Assembly: GCA_963792025.1 (NCBI GenBank)
Contig: CAWBUS010000013.1
Coordinates: forward strand, 62,001 to 126,000
Direction of reading: 5' to 3'
Origin: Ginsengibacter sp963792025
Lineage (GTDB): Bacteria; Bacteroidota; Bacteroidia; Chitinophagales; Chitinophagaceae
Length of the DNA stretch: 64,000 nucleotides
In this document: in pieces, positions 46,967 to 54,678 of the stretch
How positions within the stretch are numbered: position 1 is the stretch's first letter
Layout of the letters: the number at the start of each line of letters is the position of its first letter
Made by a program: the position numbers and the translations under genes
The notes under the pieces: generated by a model
Told to the model about the DNA's origin: nothing
The model's input: only the letters and a program-made list of their open reading frames with translations
The model's database searches: none

Positions 46967-47037
46967 GGTCCTGTGGCCGAGTGGCTAGGCAGAGCTCTGC
47001 AAAAGCTTCCACAGCGGTTCGAATCCGCTCGGGACCT
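46967..47037 (+). tRNA. tRNA-Cys (GCA)
   Basis: The cloverleaf is complete: acceptor GGTCCTG/CGGGACC with one G-T pair, D-arm GCC/GGC, anticodon arm GAGCT-CTGCAAA-AGCTT with anticodon GCA, and T-arm AGCGG-TTCGAAT-CCGCT. The discriminator base is T, as expected for tRNA-Cys. CCA is not encoded. Confidence 0.93.
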
Positions 47038-47062
47038 CTTCTTTCCTCCTGATGCTCATACA

Positions 47063-47094
47063 CATTAATTGTTCGAAACGTTGGACAATTAATG
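47063..47094. repeat. Inverted repeat after tRNA-Cys
   Basis: CATTAATTGT (47063-47072) and ACAATTAATG (47085-47094) are perfect arms around TCGAAACGTTGG. It lies 25 bp after the tRNA. With no T-tract it is a weak terminator; a site-specific recombination or regulator site is possible. Confidence 0.45.
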
Positions 47095-47127
47095 GTTCCG
47101 ATTGATTCTTTTACATAAAGAGCACTC

Positions 47128-47395
47128 ATGCAAATAACAAGAAATATTATTCTTTGCACTGTTATCTTTTCCACTTTAGCATATAGTTCTCGTAAAAGTT
47201 TAAAAAATAAGGGGCCGATAAAAAACCCGAAAAATATTGTGGCTAATTTCGATAGCTTTTGGAAGTACTGGAATGAGGATGTCAAATTATCTGAAGATTT
47301 CGTTTGCTATAATGAGAAAAGAAAAGCTTGTAGCTAAAATGCCTGAAGATTACCATGAACTCGCGATTGCATTAAATAAACGGGCATCAAAATAG
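47128..47395 (+). pseudogene. Small exported protein, probably frameshifted
   Basis: The frame from ATG 47128 gives a signal-like N-terminus and SFWKYWNEDVKLSEDFVCYN but ends at TAA 47337 in an unlikely tail. Shifting frame near 47310 continues as RKEKLVAKMPEDYHELAIALNKRASK to TAG 47395. The second part is protein-like, so one indel is the best explanation. The family is unknown. It is followed by a strong bidirectional hairpin. Confidence 0.4.
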
Positions 47396-47458
47396 AATTC
47401 TTTAGTTATACGCCACAATAAGAATCGTTAACTCAAAAGTTACTTAAGTTTTATAAGT

Positions 47459-47500
47459 TACACAGACATGCCCTCATGATCTTTGAGGCATGTCTGTGTA
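47459..47500. terminator. Bidirectional terminator
   Basis: TACACAGACATGCC (47459-47472) pairs perfectly with GGCATGTCTGTGTA (47487-47500), with further TCA/TGA pairing after one bulged C. It separates the small gene at 47128 from the convergent lipoprotein gene ending at 47512. Confidence 0.75.
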
Positions 47501-47511
47501 GTTGTATTGAA

Positions 47512-48117
47512 CTAATCTTTTAAGCCCAGGTATGCCTTTACTTCATTGTAGTCGTTCCAGTTTATACTTCTCTTGGTTCCGTTAATTGAAACGGGCAATG
47601 TAGAAGTGCCGCCGGGTATAATTATATACCTGAATTGAAAATAATTATATCCATTTATTGCGAAGGAACTCAGGTCATAATTCGAAATGATCGAGATGGT
47701 ATCGAGCGTGAAATATGGATTTATAATAAGAGTTACGGCCTGGTTATTATTGGAAAAAAGAAAAGGCTCGTAAGCAGGCAATGCCAATACAAACTGACTA
47801 TTAGCAGAATCGCTTCCGGCGTTAAAATATACTTTTACATCGCCCCTATTCAAGATAGAATCACTAAGCTTTGGTGCAGGAATGGTAGCAACCATATTTG
47901 TGTCAGTAGATGCCTGGAAAGTAACGTTTAACCAGGGAGAATAAATTACATTAGCGGTACCGGTTGCTCCGGTGTTGCCAGTGGGGCCGGCAGGGCCTTG
48001 TGGACCGGCAGCGCCTGTTGCTCCTGTTGCTCCGGCGGGGCCTTTGGAGCAAGAGAAAATTACTACAGTGCTGGTAAAAAATAAAATGAGAACTAAGGCA
48101 AGGTTTTTCTGTTTCAT
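47512..48117 (-). CDS. Lipoprotein with collagen-like repeat
   Basis: From ATG 48117 the product has 201 residues. An earlier start 81 bp upstream would bury the signal. The lipobox is VIFSC (Cys23). About nine Gly-x-y triplets follow directly (GPAGATGATG .. GPTGNTGATG), a short collagen-like stalk, then a beta-rich domain of about 145 residues (SPWLNVTFQ .. FQFRYIIIPGGT .. YNEVKAYLGL). Collagen-like stalks occur in many Bacteroidota surface lipoproteins of unknown function. The leader does not share the SD seen at 20-28 kb. Confidence 0.75.
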   Translation of the reverse strand: MKQKNLALVLILFFTSTVVIFSCSKGPAGATGATGAAGPQGPAGPTGNTGATGTANVIYSPWLNVTFQASTDTNMVATIPAPKLSDSILNRGDVKVYFNAGSDSANSQFVLALPAYEPFLFSNNNQAVTLIINPYFTLDTISIISNYDLSSFAINGYNYFQFRYIIIPGGTSTLPVSINGTKRSINWNDYNEVKAYLGLKD

Positions 48118-48592
48118 AATGTTTGTTTTAATTTTTTTTGATTTTTTTGGTACAACAATTAAAATCAATTTAGTTAACTTTTGCAGAATATTTTGCAATA
48201 AATAAAATAAACCTCATTACAATTAAAAAAAATAGCAGCATTACTTGTTTTGATATAACAAAATCCGGCATTCGTATCGTTTTAAATTCGAATCCATTGA
48301 CCTTTTTATATTTCATAATCATTTAACCTTAGAAGAAAAAAGATGAATTTTTGAAAAACATTGGTTTTAGGGAACATTTATTTTAAAAAGTAGTAAAACC
48401 CCTTAAAATTTAATCTGTTGGACAAAAGGCTTTAAAAAACCAGAATTGTTGTTTAAATTTGGGCTCTTTCCATCTGATCCTTACAAAACCGCTTACTCAT
48501 TCAATACCCCCACTCGATAAATCGAATAATGAATAATTAGAATTCGTTTTAAATTTAGAATCTGTACTAGTTTACAAACAAAAAATCTTTTT
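48118..48592. other. AT-rich divergent intergenic region
   Basis: This 475-bp region lies between the collagen-like lipoprotein gene and the dockerin-like gene. It is strongly AT-rich, with A- and T-runs. A small CGAT-AA-ATCG palindrome lies near 48515. No gene, RNA or convincing promoter consensus was seen. Confidence 0.5.
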
Positions 48593-50236
48593 ATGATCAG
48601 AAAATTATTACTGTCATCATTTTCCATTTTTTGTACATTGATTGCCTACTGCCAGTTGTACAACAATGGCGCAACCATAACAGTTCAAAATGGCGCTTAC
48701 CTTATGATTGCTGGTAATTTGCAAAATGCCTCAGGCACCATAACAAACGATGGTAAGCTGGAGGTTCAGGGTAACTTCATCAATGCCGCAACATATACTT
48801 CTACCGGCAACGAAGATTCCGTCATCATGAGTGGCACAGGTATTGACACCCTAACAATGGGAAGTTCGGTCATCAACAATCTTACAATCAATAAGACTAC
48901 CGGTTCCGATATAATAAGATTGGGGAGTTCCGTTACAGTAAATTCAAAGCTGGATTACCTTTCAGGCATATTTACGACCGATCCTATTTTAAACCCTGCC
49001 TTCATACTAACGTCACCCGTAGCCGCAGTTTATAATTTTGCCGCCGGAAAAGAAATTATTGGCGCTGTTAAAAGAACTGGCTGGAGCAATGGTACTGCCC
49101 GTGTTTTCAATCAACCCAATATGCAGGTTACAACAAATGGGGGCACCAACCCGACAAGTTTCACGGTCATAATGATTCCGCAAAGCGGAGGTGGAGACCC
49201 AACACAAACTGAAAGAGAAGTAACCAGAAAATTCTTATTCTCTCAGGCAGGTGGGTCTGGGTTTACAGCTGATATACGCTATCCCTATTTAACCGGCGAG
49301 TTAAACACTAATGTTGAAGCCAATATTGTTCCATGGGAACTAATTTCATCAGAATGGAATGCCCGGTTAACACCTATAACAAGAGACGTGGTAAACCACT
49401 ATGTTGCTACAACAGGAATCGCTGCATCGGATTTAGCTATGGAGTGGAAATTGGCAGACCCTGTTTATACATTTAATGTAACTGCATTTTTGCGTGGAGC
49501 ATGGAATGGAACTGCAATGAATACCAGTCTTAATTCAGGAGGTATTATTCCATTATCTCAGCCATATAATACCACACCGTTTAATTATGCAGGAACGGAA
49601 TCTGTTGCAAGCATTCCTAATTCTAATATTGTTGACTGGGTGCTTGTTGAACACAGAAAACCGGCAAGCGGATTGCCATCCGACGCAACATCGGCAACTA
49701 TTACAGGTCGACAGGCTGGTTTTCTTTTAAGTAATGGAACTGTCGTAAATCTGGATGGTTCAACCCCTCTTTCATTTACTATTTCCAAACAGGGATCTGC
49801 ATTTATTGTAATAAGGCATCGCAATCATTTAGGTGTAATGAGTAATGCTATTCCATCAAATACTTCCGGAACTTTTGCAAATGATTATTCTCTATTGGCA
49901 AATAGTTATAAATCAGTGAGCGCTTCATCAGATCCCGTTGTGTTACTTTCAGGCGGCGCTAAATATGGCCTTTGGTCGGGCGATGCTAATAAAAACGGCG
50001 TTGTAAACGCAACCGATGTCAGCGCTGTTAAATTAGCAATCGCGTCTTCATCTGCAGGTTATTTATTAACTGACTTAAACTTAAGTAATGGCATTAATGC
50101 TACTGATGTGAGCTTAGCTAAAAACACGATATCTTCTTCCGGATCCGGAAGTGCACCTACTGCCTCAATCAATGGCAACCAGGTATTACAAGGAAATGTC
50201 CGGACTGACATCCCCGACGCCATAACGAATGAATAA
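48593..50236 (+). CDS. Secreted surface protein with dockerin-like end
   Basis: This 547-residue protein has a signal peptide (ending IAYCQ) and an N-terminal beta-rich region of the kind found in T9SS-exported repeat proteins (NNGATITVQNGAYLMIAGN, TMGSSVINNLTINKTTGSD). Near the C-terminus are two dockerin-type calcium loops, GDANKNGVVNATDVSAVK and LNLSNGINATDVSLAK (about 465-510). A recognisable T9SS sorting domain is absent, so surface attachment may depend on the dockerin-like end or a partner. The T9SS cargo at 50276 follows after 39 bp and is probably cotranscribed. Confidence 0.7.
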   Translation: MIRKLLLSSFSIFCTLIAYCQLYNNGATITVQNGAYLMIAGNLQNASGTITNDGKLEVQGNFINAATYTSTGNEDSVIMSGTGIDTLTMGSSVINNLTINKTTGSDIIRLGSSVTVNSKLDYLSGIFTTDPILNPAFILTSPVAAVYNFAAGKEIIGAVKRTGWSNGTARVFNQPNMQVTTNGGTNPTSFTVIMIPQSGGGDPTQTEREVTRKFLFSQAGGSGFTADIRYPYLTGELNTNVEANIVPWELISSEWNARLTPITRDVVNHYVATTGIAASDLAMEWKLADPVYTFNVTAFLRGAWNGTAMNTSLNSGGIIPLSQPYNTTPFNYAGTESVASIPNSNIVDWVLVEHRKPASGLPSDATSATITGRQAGFLLSNGTVVNLDGSTPLSFTISKQGSAFIVIRHRNHLGVMSNAIPSNTSGTFANDYSLLANSYKSVSASSDPVVLLSGGAKYGLWSGDANKNGVVNATDVSAVKLAIASSSAGYLLTDLNLSNGINATDVSLAKNTISSSGSGSAPTASINGNQVLQGNVRTDIPDAITNE

Positions 50237-50275
50237 ATAACTTACATTGACAGATAATAAATTCAAAATAAAATC

Positions 50276-51451
50276 ATGAAATATCTTTACAAGCTCCAAC
50301 CCCTGGCTTTGATAATCTTTTTAACGGTTCTTTCTTCAAACCTAAGTGCACAAACATGCGAATGGCGTTTAACTAATGCAACATATAGTAGTGTTGATCC
50401 GGATGGAGCCGGCCCTGCGATGGGTTCGGTAACATTCACAATGCAGATCCATACTACTTCCGGCACCATTACCAATGTAAATACCATTTCCACAGGATGG
50501 AGTTTTCAGTCAGCTAATTTAATGGTTCCCACAACTCCCGGATGCGCTGTTGTCAGCAATCCAGCAAATGTTACAGTATCAGCGGCTTTTACCACGGGTG
50601 GTTTCGCTTTTACAACGGTTAATCAGTGTGGCGCATTTAGCCAAACCGCAGGCACGCAAACCTTTGACACAAGAACCGTTGGAACGCTGGATGGAACAAG
50701 TATAGACATTTCAACTACATGGATAGATGTTTACACTGTTACCATGTGGACACTCGATAATGTAGGTGGGTACGTAATTATCAACTCCAGTGATGGCGGT
50801 TCTCCCGGACAATTTACAAGTTATGCCGTTGCGGATCAACTGGCCAATGAATATACAGCCAACTCATTAACTTTTGACACACCGCTCCCTGTTGGCGCTG
50901 GCACTTTACCAGTTCTGTTTACAAAACTTGGCGCAAGTTGCAACAGCAATGGAGCTACCGTTAGTTGGTCAACCACTTCAGAATCCAACACAAATTATTT
51001 TGAACTACAACGAAGCATAAATGGAAACGACTGGTCTTCAGTAAGCACCATTAAAGCAGCCGGCAACAGTTCAACAGGACATACTTATCAATTACCAGAT
51101 TTTAATGGCGGCGCGGCGCTTTATAGGATCAAGGAGGTAGATAGGGACGGTCAACCAATTTATACAAGTATCATCAGAACAAATTGTGAAGTGAGAGCGG
51201 TAGATATGGTACTTTACCCGGTACCGGCAAGAGACTTATTGAACGTGGTAATACGGTCGGCAAAATCTTTAAAAACGCAGTTGCTTATTATAGATGGCGT
51301 GGGCAAAGTGGTACGAAGAATTGATGCTACATTGTTGAACGGCAGTAACACATTCCAATTTGACTTAAAAGGATTGGCAAGCGGAGAATACCTGATTCGC
51401 AGTAATGCACCCAATGTCGAAATAAGTAAGACTTTCAATATTGTACGATAA
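50276..51451 (+). CDS. T9SS type A sorting-domain protein
   Basis: This 391-residue protein has a signal peptide (ending NLSAQ), an N-terminal beta-rich domain of about 200 residues beginning CEWRLTNATYSS, and a fibronectin-III-like segment (ATVSWSTTSESNTNYFELQRS .. YRIKEVD). The C-terminal T9SS type A domain is MVLYPVPARDLLNVVI .. LASGEYLIRS .. KTFNIVR. It is exported by the type IX system and anchored to the cell surface. It follows the dockerin-like protein and ends before a terminator. Confidence 0.85.
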   Translation: MKYLYKLQPLALIIFLTVLSSNLSAQTCEWRLTNATYSSVDPDGAGPAMGSVTFTMQIHTTSGTITNVNTISTGWSFQSANLMVPTTPGCAVVSNPANVTVSAAFTTGGFAFTTVNQCGAFSQTAGTQTFDTRTVGTLDGTSIDISTTWIDVYTVTMWTLDNVGGYVIINSSDGGSPGQFTSYAVADQLANEYTANSLTFDTPLPVGAGTLPVLFTKLGASCNSNGATVSWSTTSESNTNYFELQRSINGNDWSSVSTIKAAGNSSTGHTYQLPDFNGGAALYRIKEVDRDGQPIYTSIIRTNCEVRAVDMVLYPVPARDLLNVVIRSAKSLKTQLLIIDGVGKVVRRIDATLLNGSNTFQFDLKGLASGEYLIRSNAPNVEISKTFNIVR

Positions 51452-51480
51452 TAATTATCGATTGTGAGAATAAATATATT

Positions 51481-51507
51481 AAGCCGGTGTTTATGCGCCG
51501 GCTTTTT
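51481..51507 (+). terminator. Rho-independent terminator
   Basis: AAGCCGG (51481-51487) and CCGGCTT (51498-51504) form a GC-rich stem followed by TTTT. It closes the dockerin-like/T9SS operon. Confidence 0.8.
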
Positions 51508-51658
51508 AATTCAACTTTTAAATTAACATTTTCATTAATAGACTTTATTGGTTGAACGTTATTGTATCAACAGCAGACTGTGAAATTGTGAGGAATCAAT
51601 TCCTTGAAAAGGATTATTTTGTAAACTTCTAAAACGATTCAAAATATCGGCTTTTTAT

Positions 51659-51666
51659 TATCTTTG
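51659..51666 (+). promoter_or_regulatory. -7 element TATCTTTG, near-leaderless
   Basis: An exact TAnnTTTG match ends only 5 bp before the ATG of the dehydratase gene at 51672. If used, transcription would begin at or very near the start codon. No -33 TTG was found at the usual distance. Confidence 0.4.
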
Positions 51667-51671
51667 AAGAA

Positions 51672-52130
51672 ATGGAACCAGAGGGGATATTTACCGAAGT
51701 TCTTGACAAAGTTCCACACCAGCCCCCTTTTCGTTTTATTGATGAAATAACTTTCCTTGACCTTGATCTAATAGAAGGAAACTATTTTTTAAAAGAAACC
51801 CTCGATTTTTACCGTGGTCATTTCCCTGGTTTTCCGGTTACACCAGGCGCAATACAAATTGAAATAATGGCACAAATTGGAATGGTTGCCTTTGGAATTT
51901 ACTTACTAATGCAGGAAGGAGAAACATCTTTTAAAAATATGGTGGCCTTGTTGACTGATACAAATATAAAATTCAAAAAGCAAGTACTTCCGGGACAAAA
52001 GGTATCTGTGCATTCTGAAAAAATACTTTTTCGACATGGCAGGCTTCAGTGCAATGTGTCACTTTTAAATGATCAAAAAGAAATGCTGTGCCATGGCCGT
52101 ATGGGTGGAATGCTTTTTATAAAAAGTTAA
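51672..52130 (+). CDS. FabZ-like 3-hydroxyacyl-ACP dehydratase
   Basis: This 152-residue hotdog protein has catalytic His50 in GHFPGFPVTPG and Glu64 in IQIEIMAQ, the exact FabZ spacing. It dehydrates 3-hydroxyacyl thioesters on acyl carrier protein. It is first in a three-gene operon with a ketosynthase (22-bp gap) and an acyl carrier protein. Because the cluster lacks a ketoreductase it must borrow reductive steps. The usual housekeeping fabZ is normally in an lpx locus, so this is a specialised copy. Confidence 0.85.
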   Translation: MEPEGIFTEVLDKVPHQPPFRFIDEITFLDLDLIEGNYFLKETLDFYRGHFPGFPVTPGAIQIEIMAQIGMVAFGIYLLMQEGETSFKNMVALLTDTNIKFKKQVLPGQKVSVHSEKILFRHGRLQCNVSLLNDQKEMLCHGRMGGMLFIKS

Positions 52131-52152
52131 CAATACCTCTTAAAATAAATTA

Positions 52153-53424
52153 ATGAATCGCGTAGTCATAACAGGTCTTGGTGTGGTGGCGCCCAACGGG
52201 ATAAATATTCCTGCGTTTACCAATGCATTGAGGACAGGCACGAGTGGAATACAATTTTTTCAGCATCTGAAAGATTCGGCCCTGGGTTGTTGTGTGGCAG
52301 GCGTTCCAACTAATTTTGATGACGCTATTATTCAAAAGTATTTAAGCCCGGGAGCCTTCAAAAGTCTTCGGAGTACGACAATAAAATACGCTTTGGCAGC
52401 CACTCTCGAAGCGTGGACTAATGCGGGTCTGCCCGTTATCGGAAACAATATTGATATAGATACCGGATGCATATTTGGTAACGGTGTTTGCGATGTAGAT
52501 CATATGCGCTATGCAATAGGCATGTTTGAAAACGGGGACATACAAAAACTCGGCGTACGACATATTGAACAATTGATGTCGAGTGGATCGAGTGCCTATA
52601 TTGGTGGCCTATTAGGTTTGGGCAACCAGGTAACAGCTAATAGCAGCGCATGCAGTACAGGCACTGAAGCGGTAGTGATGGCTTTCGAAAAAATCCAATC
52701 GGGTAATGCCAAAAGAATGATAGCAGGTAGTTGCGAAGCAAGCAGTCCTTACATATGGGCTGTCTTTGATGCGATGCGGGTATTAAACAGAAATCATAAT
52801 GATAACGCGGTAGCAGCCAGCAGGCCTATGAGTATTGATAGTGCGGGATTTGTTCCAGGCAGCGGCGCCGGAGCTTTGGTTTTAGAAGAGCTTGACACAG
52901 CGATAAAACGAAATGCAATAATATATGGAGAAATAGTAAGCGGTTTTGTAAACAGTGGCGGGCATCGAAATGGTGGTTCAATGACGGCACCCTCATCTGC
53001 CGGTGTGCGAACTTGCCTTGAAACTACTATAAATAGATCGGGTATCCATCCACGTGAGATTGATTTAATTTGCGGTCACCTTACCGGTACCGCCGCCGAT
53101 AAACTGGAAATTGCCAACTGGTCGGTCGCCCTTAATCGCAGCGGCAAAGATTTTCCTGCTATCAATACTTCAAAATCTTTAACCGGCCATTGCATAAGTG
53201 CAACCGGTTCTATAGAATGTGTTGCAGCGGTGTTACAAATGAATAATAATTTCATTCAGCCTAATCTAAATTGCGAAATCATTCAACCTGAAATTTTAGA
53301 AATTATCGATGAGGAATGTATTGTTCGCAAACCGACAAATAAAACAATTAATACCGTCATTAAAGCCAATTTTGGTTTTGGCGATGTAAACAGTTGTGCT
53401 ATCTTCAAAAAATATTCTAAATAA
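52153..53424 (+). CDS. Beta-ketoacyl-ACP synthase (KAS II type)
   Basis: This 423-residue thiolase-fold enzyme carries the catalytic Cys167 (NSSACSTGTEA), His309 (CGHLTGTAADKLE, in place of HGTGTxxxD) and His346 (KSLTGHCISATG). The spacing (142 and 37 residues) matches FabF. It also has GSGAGALVLEEL. It condenses an acyl primer with malonyl-ACP in the cytosol. The altered motifs around Cys167 and His309 and its position between a dehydratase and an ACP point to specialised lipid or polyketide synthesis. Confidence 0.87.
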   Translation: MNRVVITGLGVVAPNGINIPAFTNALRTGTSGIQFFQHLKDSALGCCVAGVPTNFDDAIIQKYLSPGAFKSLRSTTIKYALAATLEAWTNAGLPVIGNNIDIDTGCIFGNGVCDVDHMRYAIGMFENGDIQKLGVRHIEQLMSSGSSAYIGGLLGLGNQVTANSSACSTGTEAVVMAFEKIQSGNAKRMIAGSCEASSPYIWAVFDAMRVLNRNHNDNAVAASRPMSIDSAGFVPGSGAGALVLEELDTAIKRNAIIYGEIVSGFVNSGGHRNGGSMTAPSSAGVRTCLETTINRSGIHPREIDLICGHLTGTAADKLEIANWSVALNRSGKDFPAINTSKSLTGHCISATGSIECVAAVLQMNNNFIQPNLNCEIIQPEILEIIDEECIVRKPTNKTINTVIKANFGFGDVNSCAIFKKYSK

Positions 53425-53431
53425 ATACACC

Positions 53432-53701
53432 ATGGAAAGAGCACTCCTTTTCGAAGAACTGAAATTAATAATGGGTGAATATATGGATCATGAAAGTAAA
53501 TTGAAATTAGCTGTAGCAAACGACGACACTGATTTTGTGAACGATCTTAACATGGATTCTATTGATATGGTGGATATTGTTATCAAGGTTGAAAATCAGT
53601 ATGGCATTGAAATTAAAAATGAAACGATTGCCAAATTGAATACCGTGGGTAAATGCCTCGACGTTATAATGGCGAAATTGCAGGAAAAAGAATCAACATA
53701 A
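53432..53701 (+). CDS. Acyl carrier protein
   Basis: From ATG 53432 the protein has 89 residues; an earlier in-frame start overlaps the ketosynthase and adds a non-homologous tail. The 4'-phosphopantetheine site is Ser43 in LNMDSIDMVDIVI, followed by the KVENQYGIEI helix. It lies 7 bp after the ketosynthase gene and is the carrier of this operon. No phosphopantetheinyl transferase is nearby. Confidence 0.88.
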   Translation: MERALLFEELKLIMGEYMDHESKLKLAVANDDTDFVNDLNMDSIDMVDIVIKVENQYGIEIKNETIAKLNTVGKCLDVIMAKLQEKEST

Positions 53702-53751
53702 AATCTTCTCAGGGTCTTTTATACTTGTCTGCTACCTCAATAAATATTACT

Positions 53752-54480
53752 TTATTTTAATTCACTGCTCACTGCGTTAAGAAACGCATTAAGAAAATCA
53801 CCATTTGCGGGTGGCTGACTAATAGCTTTCGATATTTGTTGTTTTTGTTCGGGACTTAATGAACCAATAATACTAAATAACAGGTGAGTTATCTCAGAAT
53901 AAATATTTCCAAATTGTTGTATCGCTTTTGCATCAAGTTGTTTATGTTCATCGAGGTTCGGCTTTTCCTTAAGCATATTTTGTGCATATAGTTTTACAAG
54001 ACCCATGAGTTCTCCAAGTTCCGGTTTAATCTTTGCGGCCAATGAGTCCTTCATCGCAACTATCCTCTTTAACTGCTCACTGCTATCGGCGGTTATAGCT
54101 TTTAGTTCCCTCCATTTTAGCACAGTGTCTGCAACGGCCTTACCATTTCCTGAAATAAAACTTCGATTAGCAATGTCGCTGTCGTTTAATGCCACCTCTA
54201 CCCTTTTCCAGGTGCCCAGCGTATACTTGTAGGCATATTTCTTCCCTTCAAAAACAGGAATTGTAATGGAATAAATACCGTTACTAATTTCATTCAATCT
54301 GTACAACGAGTCACCTTCATGCCAGTAGTTGAAAGTACCCGTAATAAAAACCCCTTTATCCTCCTTACCTACAGCAGGAGTATGTACAATAAACTTTACA
54401 GCCGCCACCTGTGCTGAGGTAATACTGGTGTACATCAAAAGGAAAATAAAACTGGGAATTTTAAAAAGATTCGGTTTCAT
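53752..54480 (-). CDS. Exported protein with CBM20/E-set-like domain
   Basis: From ATG 54480 the protein has 242 residues with a signal peptide (ending SITSAQ). The N-terminal half resembles a starch/glycogen-binding CBM (GVFITGTFNYWHEGDSLYRL .. GIYSITIPVFEGKKYAYKYTLGTWKRVE). The C-terminal half is helical (MKDSLAAKIKPELGELMGLVKLYAQ .. LSPEQKQQISKAIS). Binding to alpha-glucan is inferred from the fold only. It is convergent with the ACP gene; no clear terminator is seen between them. Confidence 0.7.
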   Translation of the reverse strand: MKPNLFKIPSFIFLLMYTSITSAQVAAVKFIVHTPAVGKEDKGVFITGTFNYWHEGDSLYRLNEISNGIYSITIPVFEGKKYAYKYTLGTWKRVEVALNDSDIANRSFISGNGKAVADTVLKWRELKAITADSSEQLKRIVAMKDSLAAKIKPELGELMGLVKLYAQNMLKEKPNLDEHKQLDAKAIQQFGNIYSEITHLLFSIIGSLSPEQKQQISKAISQPPANGDFLNAFLNAVSSELK

Positions 54481-54678
54481 TATGCAGTATTTATTTGCAA
54501 AATTATTGAGGTAAAATGCGGTAAGGCATGACATCAATCATGCCTTAACAAAATCTTCGTATATAATTTGCGTTCTGTATCAATTCCACTATTCATGGTC
54601 AACAACGAATAGATGATTGATTAACTTTTTATAAACTTTTTTTTACTAATCTTGCTTCTCAAAAACCAACACACCTTT

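Noticed and set aside
47972..48205. + strand frame rich in Pro/Ala/Val over the collagen-like repeat
   Set aside because: It is the reverse complement of the Gly-x-y repeat; an artefact of the repetitive codons.
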